Positions 1 to 14,700 of a DNA stretch of 64,000 bases are shown here, in pieces. The stretch is taken from NCBI GenBank assembly GCA_003991915.1, contig RQTK01000167.1, positions 169,563-233,562 of the forward strand, written 5' to 3'. The stretch is from Elysia chlorotica. Its lineage: Eukaryota > Mollusca > Gastropoda > Plakobranchidae. Each line of letters opens with the position of its first letter. Positions within the stretch are counted from its first letter, which is position 1. The position numbers were made by a program, and so were the translations under genes. The notes below the pieces were generated by a model, which saw only the letters and a list, made by a program, of their open reading frames with translations, did not search any database and was not told where the DNA came from.

Positions 1-269
1 AACAGACTGTTACGACTGCCATGAGTTTCGGAAAGACATAATATTCACAATAAGTCTCTGTTGATGGACGAACATATAAATTATGTTAAATCTTTTTTTT
101 TTCTTTCATAGTGAAGAAAATGAACCAAATGAGCTAGGGAAAAATCTAACATGCAAGAAAAGGTCCTTGATTACTATTAGAAACATAATTCTATTTCCAC
201 TTTTCCAACTATGGCTCCTTTAACCAATAGCGTCTCTTTTTAAAGAAGTGGATATGTTGTCTCAACTTG

Positions 270-304
<35 letters not shown>

Positions 305-3300
305 TTGTTTCCCAAAGGCAGTAGTCTTTTGCATCATAACCTCACAGATAAAGTAAACAAAACACAGGCTTATCATTAGGAAAGGTATGTTGATTCAGTT
401 GGTCCTAAATATGTGCACTAGTTAATTAAGTTTCAGTTTTTGGTAGGTGGGTAAAAAAATGGGCTCCTGCTAAGTCTGGGAACAACAAAAAAACAATGCC
501 CCTCCTGACCATGATAAACTGATAAAAGGAATAACAACTGACTGTTTCAACGTCACTAATTCAAGAGCATTTCAAAATGTTGAGAAAAAAAAAAGATAAA
601 TGGACGAGGCTACAAAATCTGGCTGGAGGAGAGAAAAAAAGCAGAAAATACAATTTAAAATCATATCTCTGCCTTTCTATCTCACCCTTTACCAGAACTA
701 GGCAATGTTTTAGCACTTTCCATCATTTCATATCACAGTGGGCTTGTTAATTACTTTTCATCAGTGCTGATTTCTCAAACCAACTTAAATCATATATTGC
801 AACGAAATATCTACCTTTTCTAAGTCAACTTTTTTTTATAACATCTCTTTCATGTTAATTTATGCATGGCATTATTTACAAAAAGAACAAATTTCATCCC
901 AAGCAAAAAACATGCTCTTTGTTGGTTCAAATGCAGGGGGCAAATAAGTTTGCCTACAACAAGGGGGAAAAAACAACAAATAAAAATAAGGAAGAATGAT
1001 CTATATCATCATGCATCTATATCAACAGACAAGATCAAGCAAGAATAGAAGATATTTATCATCAAAGTATGCAAATTAATAAGAAATCAAGAAGTAACAT
1101 TGATGAAGACAAGATAATGAATATGCCTAGATGTTTGCTTTAGGTATTAGATAATAATATACATGGTCATTTTTCACATTTGGTTACTTTCATTCTTACA
1201 GGCTTTTTCTTTTGCTCATGAAGATTGTTCAGGATAAAAAGCCATTAATCATCTTTAATAGTGCTTAATTATTTGCTTGCAGAAAATCATTGAACATTCA
1301 AGTAACCTTTCTCAAAAATGTATTCAAATACTTGCCAACCAACATTTTATTCGGTAGTAATTTCAACACAGGAATTTGGTTCAGATTACAATGCAGAATT
1401 ATTATATCAAGTCACCTAAAACTATCAGAGAGTAGGGGGATATTGAATCATTGAAAGCATTTCACTATCATGATTTACCGTTACGGGAATAATATGGGTA
1501 TTATTTTATTGTTTTGGAAGAGTCTGAAAAAGGCTAAATTAGCTCTGCTGATATCCATCCCAGATTTTAAAATCTATTTTTTTTTACGAGTCTTAATCCA
1601 GACCTTTACTTTCAGTTACATCTGTCAAAATTTGAAAAACTAATCTAAGTTCATGCTATAAACATGAAAAAAAACGTAAAAAAAAAAAAAAAATAGCAAA
1701 AAAACTAAATCTTCACATATATATTCTTCCTCAGCATTGAAGCAAAATGGGTTGATTACAGGTCACATATAACAACATAGAGAAATAAAAAAAATATTAT
1801 CATGGGCACATAACAACATGATCAACTAACTTTATCATGCGCTAAAAAGGGGGGAAAAAACAACATTCTAAAAAAGTAAGGAAGTGTAGCTTATCTTGTA
1901 AAACAAAAAGCAAATTGTACACAACATGACAAAAATATCTACATTTGGGTGTGCTATGATTAAAACTGCCTCTGGTGTCATATGGATAACCTTAGTCTTG
2001 GAAAGATGGACATTCTAAACAAAAGAGCTAAAAAAATTTAGGAAAAGTGAGAAACCATTTTAAATGAGGTTTTTAGAAAGAAAAATATAAAATAGTCCTT
2101 TTGCTTTAAAGGAAAGACTTTCAGTGGTAATCAAGTCCATCTATTCCAAAGCAAATACAGTGATTATTTACAGTAACAAATAGTTCTAAGCCTACAAATA
2201 ATGCATGAAGAACACATTTTTCTGTGTAGATGCCTGATTATCTACACAGATCAATATATACATAAATTACATACATGATTAATTACCTGCTTATCTAGAG
2301 GTGCAATCTGTCAAGAATAAAAAAAATCACAAAGCAAGGCCGCAGCTCAGTAATGTGCCAAAAGCAAGAAAAAAGTTTTGGATAAAAAGGCACACATATC
2401 AATCTGTATTACTTTGCACTAGTTGCACACAGCATGGGCCCAGGGCCAACTGTTTTATACAAGCTTTTGGTGCAAAAGGTGCATATTCTATGTGTCTATT
2501 TCGTCTAAGATATGATAAGATACATGATTGAAAATAAAATCTATACTACAATGGACTTTAAAAAAAATGCTAAAATACTTTCCAAATATTCTAAGTGGAC
2601 TCTGAAGAAGATACAGGTAACAACTAACAAAATCAATCCTTTCTAAAGTTAAAAAATGCTTTGCTATTGTACCAAAATAGTGTCTTTGAGATGATAAAAC
2701 GCTTATACAAAGCAGTGCTTCCAGTCACCAAAACATGTTTTGAGGATCTTCAGGTCAGTGGGTAAGGGGGACAGCCCCCTTTAAACTGAAGATTTTTTTT
2801 AAACAGGCAGGCTAAAAATGCAATTTCTGAGTATCTTACATAAGAAATATCAATGCTTTGAAATGATTTGAATAAGAAGTTAGAATTGCTTACCTTTAAC
2901 TTATTTGAACAGTTTTTTTTTTTTCTTTTTTCCCTAGCCAATTTTGATGTGTACAGGTGGGTGTGGGATGTCTGCAAGATGTCATATTTTGAGAATGGGG
3001 GTGGCATATTACTGTTTGCATGGAGCTAAACGAAAAGATGGACAAAGCTCCAGCCTTGGCATTCAGAATGTCCATGGAAGCAACTAAGTGCAGCAAATGA
3101 ATTGGACATTTACCAATGTTGGGCCAATCAAATATCAACATTTTCATTGCTTAGTGAGGACATTAAAACTTTGAAGAGTTTTACTATCTAAAGAAAGTTT
3201 TTTGATTAGCTGTTCTCCAGCACATGTAGGCTTTTTTCACTTTTGTCACATCTTGTCATGTAAAAGTGATCAAACTGATTCTGAGGACAGGAACTTTTGA

Positions 3301-4352
3301 AGGATAAACAAAGAAAACAGAAGTTTGGGGAATGAGAAATGGTTTTCATAAAAAAGATTGTCCACGTAGTAGGCCAAAATAAAGGTGCCAAATTTGACAT
3401 TTTACCCTTAGTTGTTTTTTTTTTGAATTGCGGAATTTCATGAATTTTTTTTCAAAGAATTTTTTAACATTTGCGGATTTCCACAAATTCGCGAACAACT
3501 GGAAGCACTGATAAAGTAAAACTGTACAGTTGCATATAGCAAAATACATTAAGGATAAAATATATATTAAACTGCCAGTGCTTAGATTCTAACATGGGAG
3601 TGTGTATGTGAGAGAGAAAAAAAGAAAAAAAAAGGGAGGGAGACAAGAGTCACAGAAAGTGATCACCAGATTCTTAAAGTAATGACATAACATTGTAGAG
3701 GGGTTTTATCAAATAAACAGAACCGTTTTGCTTCTGAGGAAAAAGCAAAACTTTCCTTTGCTGGTGGTAGGAAGGCCTGACTTGTCAAACAATTTACTTC
3801 CAATACTTAGATGGATGTCTTCACTTCAGCTGGAAAAAACTTGATTTCATCAATCCTAATAAGCAATTTCTATTTGACTTCACATGTTATATGGTAGGGC
3901 AAACATCATAAAACAGGAAAGCTTGCATGCAAATGAGAGTTGGGGACACAAGTAACACCTTAAAAGAGTACAAAGCAAGGCAAGCTGACTTGTCTTTTAC
4001 AGGATGAGGGAAATGTACACGACAGTTCAGAACTTGACGCTCCAACAACTCTAGGCAGAGAAGGATTTCATAAACTTGCTCGTTGAAAATTGAAAATAAA
4101 GGAAATTATAGTAGACCAAGACTTGATTCATTCTTATTTTTCTTGATCCATTGATTCCTTAAGTTAATGTTTACTGCTCTTTTTCAGAAAAAAAAACAAC
4201 AGCTGAGACCATCAATAGGAAGAAATAGTATATCAATTTATACTGGCAAACAAATGAACAAAAAAAGATTCATGTCTACAGATAAAGAAAAGATGTTAGT
4301 GTATATCTATGGATATTTCTTAAAAGATATCTTTGGACACTAAAAAACTTAC
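1..4352. other. No gene recognised; AT-rich non-coding stretch
   Basis: I see no exon with homology or paired splice sites here. The stretch holds an A-run at about 271-301, further short A/T runs, and a patch at 3425-3500 where short related words (gcggaattt, gcggatttcc) recur. It lies downstream, in the sense of transcription, of the last beta-spectrin exon seen. It could therefore be a long spectrin intron whose next exon is outside the window, or intergenic DNA. Confidence 0.5.
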
Positions 4353-6230
4353 AGGCACTTCCTCCTTGGATAAGAAATTATCTTGTTGGTTCAGCAGAAC
4401 TTCAGCTTGTTTAGCGTCTCTCAAGAAAAGCTGTTTGGAAAAAATGACAAAATATTAGGCGGCATGAAATTGGATATTCCTAATGATGTTACATAATAGA
4501 CTGAAACACTATCCCCCTTCAGTCTAAAGCTTCTCACTCACAAACTTAATAGGACTGTAAAAGTTTGCTCAAAGGCGAAATTCCGAGATTTTTTGAATGG
4601 AAGGAGAAAAAAAAACACAAGCACACATTTTCTCCTAAAAGAACCCGATCCGGTGATACTATATTATTGATACCGTTCAAAGAAAACCGCGATTCACCTT
4701 GTGTTTCAGTAACGCTTTCATTTTGAGTCCAAAAAGATGATATGGCATTTTCAATTTGATACTGCTCAAAGGCAAAATTCCGCGATTTTTTGAATGGAAG
4801 GAGAAAAAAAGAGGAATAAGGAAGAAGACGGGGGAAATGCAGCAGCTAGATCAATATCGCGGATTTCCGCAGATCCATCGAAGATTATGATCACTGGCTA
4901 CATTGTGGACAGGCCTCAAGACTAACATTTGTCAATTTCAAGAGCTGCCATACAGAAATAGAGCACGGATACCACGACTCCTTTCTCCGCCGCTCACATT
5001 ATACTGATACCGACTTAACCAGTTAGGACTTAAAAGTTTTGTGTCTACAAATTAAGTTGTTTACCATTTGAGTAATACTATCATTAACTGTATGATTTTG
5101 GATTTCTATACTAACCTGCAGATTGAGCGACTGGGACAGAAGCTGCTTCCTATTCTCCCACATCTGCAGGAGCTCATTCCAGCCGTCATCCAGTGCTTGC
5201 AATCTCTGTAAAAGTATAAGCAATGATGAAACAAAAGACACTAGCAAACGCATCTCATATTTTTTGCAGTAGTTACACACACATTTTTGTGTGCTGAGAT
5301 TGTGTCAAATATTTCACTAACAATCAAAACTCAAGGAAGAAGAAAAGGAGGAGGAAGAAGAAGAAGAAGAAGAAGAAGAAGAAGAAGAAGAAGAAGAAGA
5401 AGAAGAAGAAGAAGAAGAAGAAGAAGAAGAAGAAGAAGAAGAAGGAGGAGCAGAAGAAGAAAAAGGAGGAGCAGAAGAAGGTAAGGCTATATCGCAGATG
5501 GAACCCCAGGGAGGGTTACCCGAGACTTGGCAGGCCACATTATACTGACACCTACCCAACCTGTAGGAAGAACTCGGCTTCCGGCTTCTACAAAGAAGCT
5601 CAAACCCAAAACCTTCTTCAGAAGAAGGAAAATAAAAGGAGGAGGAGGAGAACAAGGATGAGGATTTTGTGCTATTTTTTTTTTAAATCTAAAATTTAAA
5701 GGACACAGGAAACAGTGGTTATGGAAACCTCAAAATAGAAATCATACAAAAAACCTAGACAAAATCTTGCATTTTATACTGTAGAATTTATAATACACCT
5801 TAATGTTGACAAATAAAATTAAGTTTGCCTTAACTGTAAAAAAGCTGTTACCAACATACTTTACATGAACATATGCTAAATAATCATTTACATTAACTTT
5901 CTTAAATCATCTTAAACAACATAAAATAAAGAGTAGAAACGGAAAAAACTGCACCTGTCTGAGGAACATGTATTGTGGATCCTCTTCTCCCTCTGTAATT
6001 TTATCTCCAAACTCCTTATTTTTGGCATATTCTGGAGCATAGTTATCAATCTCATCACGCAGCTGCTGGTGCTGATTTAGCAATTTTTCTGCATCTGCCA
6101 GAGAGTTGGGGATGTCCTCAGAAGCCACTGTCATCTGTGTGCGTGAAAGCCAGGCCTGGAAGTGGTCTAAGCTGGCTAGGAAGCGCTGCAACTCACCAGC
6201 CTCACCAAGCTTTTCATCACGTTCTTTCAG
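4353..6230 (-). CDS. SPTBN1: Beta-spectrin, internal exons only (partial)
   Basis: Three phase-0 exons on the minus strand, 5955-6230, 5116-5205 and 4353-4430, each with AG acceptor and GT donor, give 92+30+26 residues in one frame. Recognisable stretches are DHFQAWLSRTQ, ASEDIPNSLADAEKLLNQH, DPQYMFLRQ, LQALDDGWNEL, MWENRKQLLSQSLNLQ and FLRDAKQAEVLLNQQ. They match the spectrin-repeat rod of the beta-spectrin family in order. Beta-spectrin pairs with alpha-spectrin and links actin to the plasma membrane. A full chain is over 2,000 residues, so this is a small internal part. The actin-binding head and C-terminal half are absent. The exon expected upstream is not found; the next coding sequence on that side is proteasomal (PSMC4). 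The downstream side may continue beyond the window. The symbol is by family; molluscs usually have one such gene. Confidence 0.88.
4566..4810. repeat. Local duplicated word pair, spectrin intron flank
   Basis: A roughly 47-bp sequence beginning tgctcaaaggc and running through gattttttgaatggaagg is present at 4566-4612 and again at 4763-4810 in the same orientation, with few differences. The sequence between them is unrelated. It looks like a small local duplication. Confidence 0.6.
4895..5031 (-). mobile_element. Decayed tRNA-SINE fragment (family A)
   Basis: The sequence reads, in minus orientation, like the body of the SINE family seen complete at 13332 and 60487. It has the 'acattgtggacaggcc' block, 'gctgccatac', 'cggataccacgactcc' and 'actgataccgac..aaccag'. 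It is diverged and lacks the tRNA-like head, so it is an old truncated copy within a spectrin intron. Confidence 0.6.
5335..5480 (+). repeat. (AAG)n microsatellite
   Basis: A near-pure AGA/GAA triplet run, about 90 bp uninterrupted, flanked by imperfect GGA/AGA units. It sits in the spectrin intron between the 5116-5205 and 5955-6230 exons. The arginine- or serine-rich open frames across it are artefacts of the repeat. Confidence 0.95.
5537..5630 (-). mobile_element. SINE family A fragment
   Basis: The block 'cacattatactgacacctacccaacctgtagg' is the family-A SINE body in minus orientation, followed by degraded head-like sequence with a recognisable 'caaacccaaaacct'. It directly follows the (AAG)n tract. 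Confidence 0.5.
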
Positions 6231-6846
6231 CTGAGAAAAAAAAAAAAGAACATGAAGAGCAAACACAAAATTAATTAATATATATTTAATTTGAAAAACA
6301 ATTCCAAATTCCAGGTCAATTTTCCTTTTTTACCACAAAGCTCTTTAATTTTATTCACATCTGTTGAAAGTGAGTTAAAAAATTCTTCCTATAAATTTTT
6401 TGAACCCACGTCATTGTCCTGTCAATTTGAAGGAGAAAAAATTCTTCATTGCTCACTTTATCACATGAGTTGCTTGTAGAATTAAAAACGTTATGACCTA
6501 CACGATAAAAAGTCAATTATATTACTACCATTTAATTTTTAAATGAAAATGATGAGAAAAAAAGAAGTAAACAACTGGAAAAACTGTCCCTTTAAAAAAA
6601 TACAAGATAGCAGACCAAATCACAAGGTGTGTCAGCACCCATTGAGAGCTGAGTCATTTTTCCAGATTAAGAAAGTCTTTGTGCAAGCCTTTTAAGAAAA
6701 GGACAGCAGGTTAAAAAAAAAGGGGAAATTTAGTCCCATGCTCAACAGACTTACAGAGAGTTTAGCAACCAAAATTTAAGGTGCTGATTGTACTAGGCAT
6801 AGGGGATTTGTGAAGAAGGTTGCCATTTCTTTCCTTAAGCTTCTCA

Positions 6847-8578
<1,732 letters not shown>

Positions 8579-10024
8579 TTAAAACATGATGTCGATCAAT
8601 GTATTTTATTATTTATTTTTATCTTCTTTTTAATCAGAAAAATGATTATATCTATATTTTTACCAAACACAAAGGAAAAACTTTAAAAATGCTGCAGAAA
8701 ACATTCACTGCACATATATTGACACTACACAAATCATTTTAATATTTTCGTCCTGATCCTCACAGTTCCATTTTCTTTTCTTGGGTATAATTGATGCAGA
8801 TGTATTATGTTTACTTATACAGACCTGCCAACCTAAATTTTCTCTTGGAGTAATATCAGCTGCCACAGAGAGTAATTTTTGCAACTTGGTAGTAATAAAA
8901 TGCTGGAAACATACACACGCAGTGTGAGACTCCTTGACCAACTTATAATGGTAAAACCTTAAAAGAAATTGTATATGCTGACGTAATACCACTGCTTTTC
9001 ACGAGCATATAAAGGTAAAAAATCAAATGTATTACGTCTTGATGTTTATAACTAGAGATAATCACATGTCTCCAAGCCCAAAAAGGTTTGGAGGAGTATT
9101 GATAATGAATTTAGTAAAATTGATTAAATAAAGGGCCACTAGTGGTGAATTCCAATTAAATATGGTTCATGGGTGCACAAATTGTGAAACTATTTTTAAA
9201 AACTAAAAGATTTAATGCAGGAAATAATACTAGATTAAATTAACCATGGAGATACATGTGTATGAAAGGAGACTTTCTTTTTACAAACCCTGGTATGTCA
9301 TTGAGAACCAAAGATAAATACAGTTAACAGTTAGTGAGCCTTATCAATGTAAAAGAAAACACTGATTTGTAAATCCAACTGTTCAGAAATTGAATCTAGA
9401 GTAAAAAATCTAATCTAGATAATCTTGATATCAGATGATCTTCTTTTATACAAACTGTGAATCATTAACCTGTCAGTGCTACATGGCAAAGCCTTGAGAA
9501 TGTCTTGAAAGTTAATTCCCTATTAGATTCTAAAGAAGAAACAAAGTTCTTAGTGTAGTTGTTTCATGTGAACGACATAATAGCCTACTTGGGCTTCATT
9601 TTGGTTAAAATGATCAACACTAGAAACCCCGATTTCTCCCTATTTCTTGCTACTAGAATCTAGATCTAGTGAACAATCAGTCACTACAATGTACATACAT
9701 GTACTTTCGGTTTCGTTTTCATCGTGATTTTTTTTACTGGTGCATTGAACATTCTGTTGATTCCAAGAAAATGGCCGCGGGGGTTATAAACGAAGCCAAT
9801 AATTATAATCTATTAAAAAATTATGATGGTGAGAAATGAATTCTTCAGTACAATACAATGTACAATTTTCTCTGCTGCGTATCCCAGTTGCGTGAAAATC
9901 TTTGGTTTAATAGGGAAAGGTTTAGATCTATCCGCCGACAACTAGGCTACGGTCATTACATGTAATATACTATAAGCGGACAGGGTCGTGTGAAGTCCAA
10001 CCTGCCATGTGTCATCAAGCGATG

Positions 10025-10262
10025 GATAAACAAGAAAGGCAACCTTCGATGCAGATTGGTGGCTTCTGCATCCCTACCTCAGATTATTGCGAGCATAAAA
10101 GGGCCACACTCTAAAATCTGAGGCGGGGTCAGTCCTTTCAAGGTACCTTATCGCTTGCATGTGGGCGCAACATGCACATCCCTATGCACTGATCACAAGC
10201 ACCAGTGACATAGAGTCGGGTCATAGACCACAGGAACATGAAGCACCGTGACTGATTACTAC
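10025..10262. repeat. Dispersed repeat, copy 1 (second copy at 16880)
   Basis: About 235 bp, from 'caagaaaggcaacc' through 'gcagattggtggcttctgca', 'ctctaaaatctgaggc' and 'agcaccagtgacatagag' to 'ggaacatgaagcaccgtga', recurs at 16880-17085 in the same orientation with substitutions and small deletions. I cannot name the family. It has no obvious tRNA promoter boxes, simple tail or terminal inverted repeat. Confidence 0.65.
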
Positions 10263-10689
10263 TACCAATGTATACTTTTCCAGTTAGGTAATAAGAACCC
10301 CAATCGAGCCCACATCACGTTTAACTGAAAGCTTATATGAAATACGATGGCGAGTCCTTACTTCTTTAACTTACAATGGTCACCCGCGGTCAAAACATTG
10401 ATCAATGCAAATTGATGCTTTGCGATGCAGACATCAACTTTGTAAAAAATTACACTATTGAACACAACCCAAACGAAAAATAAATACCGGACGCTAGTAT
10501 ACATAAAGCTGACTATCGATATGCGGTAAATCAAACTATAAAACTAGTGGCGATAGTAATTGTATTGAAAAAGTGAAAACGAAAGTACCTAATAATCGAA
10601 TAGGTAATATCGATGGTGTCTATTTTCTTAGACCATTTATGAACCAGTGGCTAGAGGTTATGGTTATATGATCGTACTATTTTCAACTC

Positions 10690-10802
10690 GGCGTAATATA
10701 TGACAAGGACCGGGCGTAATATGACAAGGACCGGGCGTAAAGCGTAATTTGCCGCGTTTGGGCGTAATAAATTACGCCCAAAGCGTAATGTTGGCAGGTC
10801 TG
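10690..10802 (-). mobile_element. Non-autonomous DNA element end with hairpin
   Basis: Read on the minus strand, this begins CAGACCTGCCAAC, a hAT-like terminal sequence, followed by a perfect 12-bp hairpin (TTTGGGCGTAAT with its complement, two-base loop). Two short direct copies of 'ggaccgggcgtaa' also occur. The same end word is inverted at 8820-8832 and in the same sense at 11515-11527. The flanking octamers of the 8820/10802 pair do not match, so I do not claim that one element spans them. Confidence 0.45.
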
Positions 10803-10906
10803 CATAACCCCTTGACAGACCTTTACTAAACTCTGAACTGCCAACTTTAAAAAAAAACTGAAAGTCTGTAAATTTACAGAAAAATGGCATCTAAATATGA
10901 AATTAC

Positions 10907-11035
10907 CTGTGGAGGAAACATTTGCACACTGCCGTCATCCCCAATTTCTGATGAAAGTGTTTTACCCAGTGAAGACTCCTTTTTCATTAATTGCGTGGAC
11001 GGTAGACGTGGGTAGTCTATCTCATAGTGAACATA
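10907..11035 (-). CDS. Orphan phase-0 exon, product unrecognised
   Basis: A 129-bp exon of exactly 43 codons lies between a plausible acceptor (catgtacag) and donor (cag|gtaatt). It encodes a hydrophilic segment containing VHYEIDYPRLPSTQLMKKE and SSEIGDDGSVQMFPPQ. The composition looks protein-like, and the exact codon multiple between splice sites supports a real exon. It does not belong to AP3D1: the adjoining AP3D1 exon ends in phase 1, and reading this exon in that phase meets a stop almost at once. For the same reason it does not fit the PSMC4 exon, which starts in phase 1. It may be an isolated exon of a fourth gene. I do not recognise the family. Confidence 0.45.
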
Positions 11036-11766
11036 CTGTACATGATGGAGCAAAAACATGAAAGTGATAAAAAATGTATATAATGTTAAAAGTTGCAATA
11101 GTATTTGTAGACGCAAAAGGGGGAGTTGGCAATGTGTATGGGCATTTATCCTGAAATTCAAGGGTTGCTTAAAATAAAAGTGTTTTGTCAGCTGATTAGC
11201 TATACTCTTTGTTACAATATTATATATAATTTAAAAAAACAAAATGATTTACTATGCTAACCACACATAAAGAAACAAGGTGTAAAAGTTTTGGGGTGTC
11301 ATTTTAGCCATCTCACTTGAAACTTTGTAACTGGTGGTCAACAATTTAAGCTCAAAATTGTTTAAAATTATTAAAACATAGGTAGCAAGAAGTGTTGGTA
11401 TTTTCTTTATTGGGAGCAACTAACCTTGCACGTATCCATGTGAAAACAAGTGTTGAGAAATGAGCAGTCGCCAAGAGATTCTACATTGAATTTAAAAAAG
11501 TGTAATAAAGTAATGTTGGCAGGTCTGAGTGACTCTTTATTAAGAGTATTATCTTAAAAAAAAAAAAAATTTTTATTACATTTTTTGATTCAGGGATGGG
11601 GCAAAAGATATGAACTTCATAAAAAGCTTACACAACTGACAGCAATAGCATTTTATTTTTGGTGCGTACATTTTATAATGAGCAAATCTAATTTTTATCT
11701 ATTGAGAAAATCATTTTTCTTAAATTTTATTCAACTTTTTTTTAAAGCAAGCTTAAAACAAGCCAC

Positions 11767-14700
11767 CTGGGACATGCAGAGGTATGGACAAGTCGATCTC
11801 CGCCACAGGAACATCGTTCACAGACTCCAGCACTCTCGACTTTTTCTTTCCCTTACCATCATCTTTCAGATAGTGAGGATTATGCTCCACCTCAGACTTG
11901 CGCATTTCTCGCCGCTGCACACAGTGAAGAAAAGGCATTATTAAAGAGATGACATTATTCATTAATTTTTCCACATACCAGTATATTAACAATATACTAA
12001 AATACAATAAACTCTTTTTTTTTTAATGGCATACATGTCCTGCAGAAATTGTTCTTTAATGCTAAATTATAGATGATGGTATTCATCCACTTTAAAAACG
12101 ATAAAAATCAGAATGTTCTTTGCCATAATTGACCCTTTGAAGACTGCCCCACAGCTAGATGGCCAGTCTGGGTCTGGCAAGGGTGACTAGGTGTGAAAAA
12201 ATGGGGTGAGAAAGCACTTTTCACCTAATTAACTGATGCTCTGAGTGTTGCACTGTTATTGACTATTTTTCCCCCATTATTTCTGGTTATTAGCTCATGA
12301 CACACTAAATTTCTATTGCGCTGAAAAGTTGGTTGATTTCACTATCTTGTTTGTTTTTGCTTTTTAATAATCATTTATTACTTATTGCTTGGGGGGAATA
12401 AAGGAGAAACCAGTTATTACTTTCTTTCCTGCAGGTGATCAGAGTTGAACTTATTTAGTTGTAAATCGCTGTGGGTGTGGTATGTTTCAGTTTGAATCCT
12501 TTTTTACATAGAGATAGGAGGAAACAAGGAAGTGAATGAAAAAAATGTCTTCGGAATGCAGATAGGTTGAAATGGAGGAAATTTTATCAAACAACAAATT
12601 TAACACCTGCAAATAGAAAAAAAAAAAAAAACAACTATGTACTAACTATGGTCTCCATATTTACCTTTTCAAGCTCTTCCGCTGTGGGCTCATATGCTGT
12701 TGCCTTTACATCATTGGAATACTGATATGAAGATCTGTTTGGAAAAAAAAAAATCATCTAATTCACAAGAAAAAAAAAACAGGGCTCTTGCTCTGATTCC
12801 CTGAGTGTCTGTCAAAGAACATGGAGCAAAGTTTACTGTTATGTCTTATCTACACTACCAGTCTTATCAGCCTTAACTGAATGCAGCCAAACTTTAAGAA
12901 GGATTATATTCAACCAAAACTTTATTGTCTAAGGTAGCCATAACATAACCATAATAGAAAACCACAGAAAACAGAAGAGCAGTACAAGAGGCAGTTATTG
13001 CATAAAGGATGATAACTGACGATACAAAACACAGTTAACTCCTCAATATACTACATTTACTTTTTAAATTTACATTTCAGAAAGGTTGGAGACCAATGGA
13101 ATTTAAAGATTCTGGTTCTACTTAAAATAAACAACAACACATAACGACGTTATAGATAAGGTAACATTATAACAATATGTTCTGGCACCTGTACAACCAA
13201 CAATCATATAATTGATATTACATGAATTAAAAAACCAAAGAAGCATAAACATTATTGCCAAAGTTGTACAGATTGTTTCTTTTTGTCAGAAGGAAGGCTT
13301 AGTGCTGATCTGATTTTGCCTGATGGGTTAAGAGTTGAGTTGAGTTGGTTTAACGTCCAACATCAGCACCATATAGACTATATTGTGGACAGGCCCGATT
13401 CTGACAATTTTATGTGCTGCCACACACGAGACAGGGTGGGGATACCATGACTCCTGTCTCAGCCGATCACATTAAACTGACACCGACCCAAACAGTAGGG
13501 AGCAAAATTGCCAGTGCTCGAATCCGGATCTTTTGCGTCGGAAGCCAATGATCTACCCCAGGGCCACCGTGCCCCCCTCTGATGGGTTAAAATGAGCAAG
13601 GACCCACCTGTGCTGTTGTTCATCAACAGACAGGAAGAAGGAAGGCCCAGCAAACTCGTCCTCAGAACTTTCATCTGGCTGCTCATTGATCCACTTGTCC
13701 AAGTCAAGCCTGATAAGAAAGTCAAGAAAACATTTATTTCATATAACTCTAAAAATGTGCCATTTCTAAAGTATCAACCTTTGCATTTAGACTACATATT
13801 CATCGATAGTTTCAGAGATGCAAGCAGAAAAAAGGGAAAAACTCCAAGGTTATACTTTTTAATCAAGCTAGATTTGGTAAGGTAATTGCTATGCTAAGCT
13901 TGTAACATTATCCAAATGACATCCGTTTGAACAGATAGCTGAAGTGAAATGATTGACTTCTGTTAATCTTTTAACTTTAGATTTTCAAATATTATTTCTT
14001 ATTACAGATTCCATATTTCTTCAATTTTCAAAAAATCAAACAATGAATAAGATTTATGATTATGATTGGGTACTAACTTATAGAAATGGATTCTTCAAGT
14101 AGCATTTTCACAGAACACATTCATACTTAGGTTGAAAAAACTAGTCCATACACCTGACATATAAACCTTCAGGTTAAAAGAAGGCAGCTTTCTCTGTATA
14201 GGAACTTTCTTCAGACTTTATGAGACATTAAACTGGGGGACAACTTCACTTTCTCTTTAAAAAAAAAAAATGAAATTTGCCCACCCTTCAGGCACAGGAA
14301 CTTTTCGCTGAGCCTTGGGGGCCACAGGATTCAGTTCACCAGCATAGAGACCCTCAACCTCATCTGCCACTGCCGCTCCCTTCTCCTCCAGTTTCACCAC
14401 ATACTTCACTATTTGCAAGATACTGCAAGCCTGCAATAGAAGGTGATTAGATTGTTCAAAACATTAAACCAAACAGAACCTTGGAAACGGTTCAAGGAAA
14501 CAAAGGTTGGGAATTTGTTACTTAGGAAAATATAATTCTCAAACAAATAAAAGTCTTTTTTCATAAGAAGACCATAAAAGGGTTACTTCATAGATTATAT
14601 CTGGACACTCCATTAAACTTTTAATGCAAAGAAAAAAATTATGCCCAATCGTTCAAGCAATATATATATATAACATTATAATACAGCTTCTAATATAAGT

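Noticed and set aside
5287-5655. Arg-rich and Ser-rich open frames
   Set aside because: Translation of the (AAG)n microsatellite inside a spectrin intron.
8820-10802. One 2-kb DNA transposon bounded by inverted CAGACCTGCCAAC ends
   Set aside because: The flanking octamers do not match, the sequence between contains no transposase-like frame, and a third copy of the end word lies at 11515; separate element ends are likelier.
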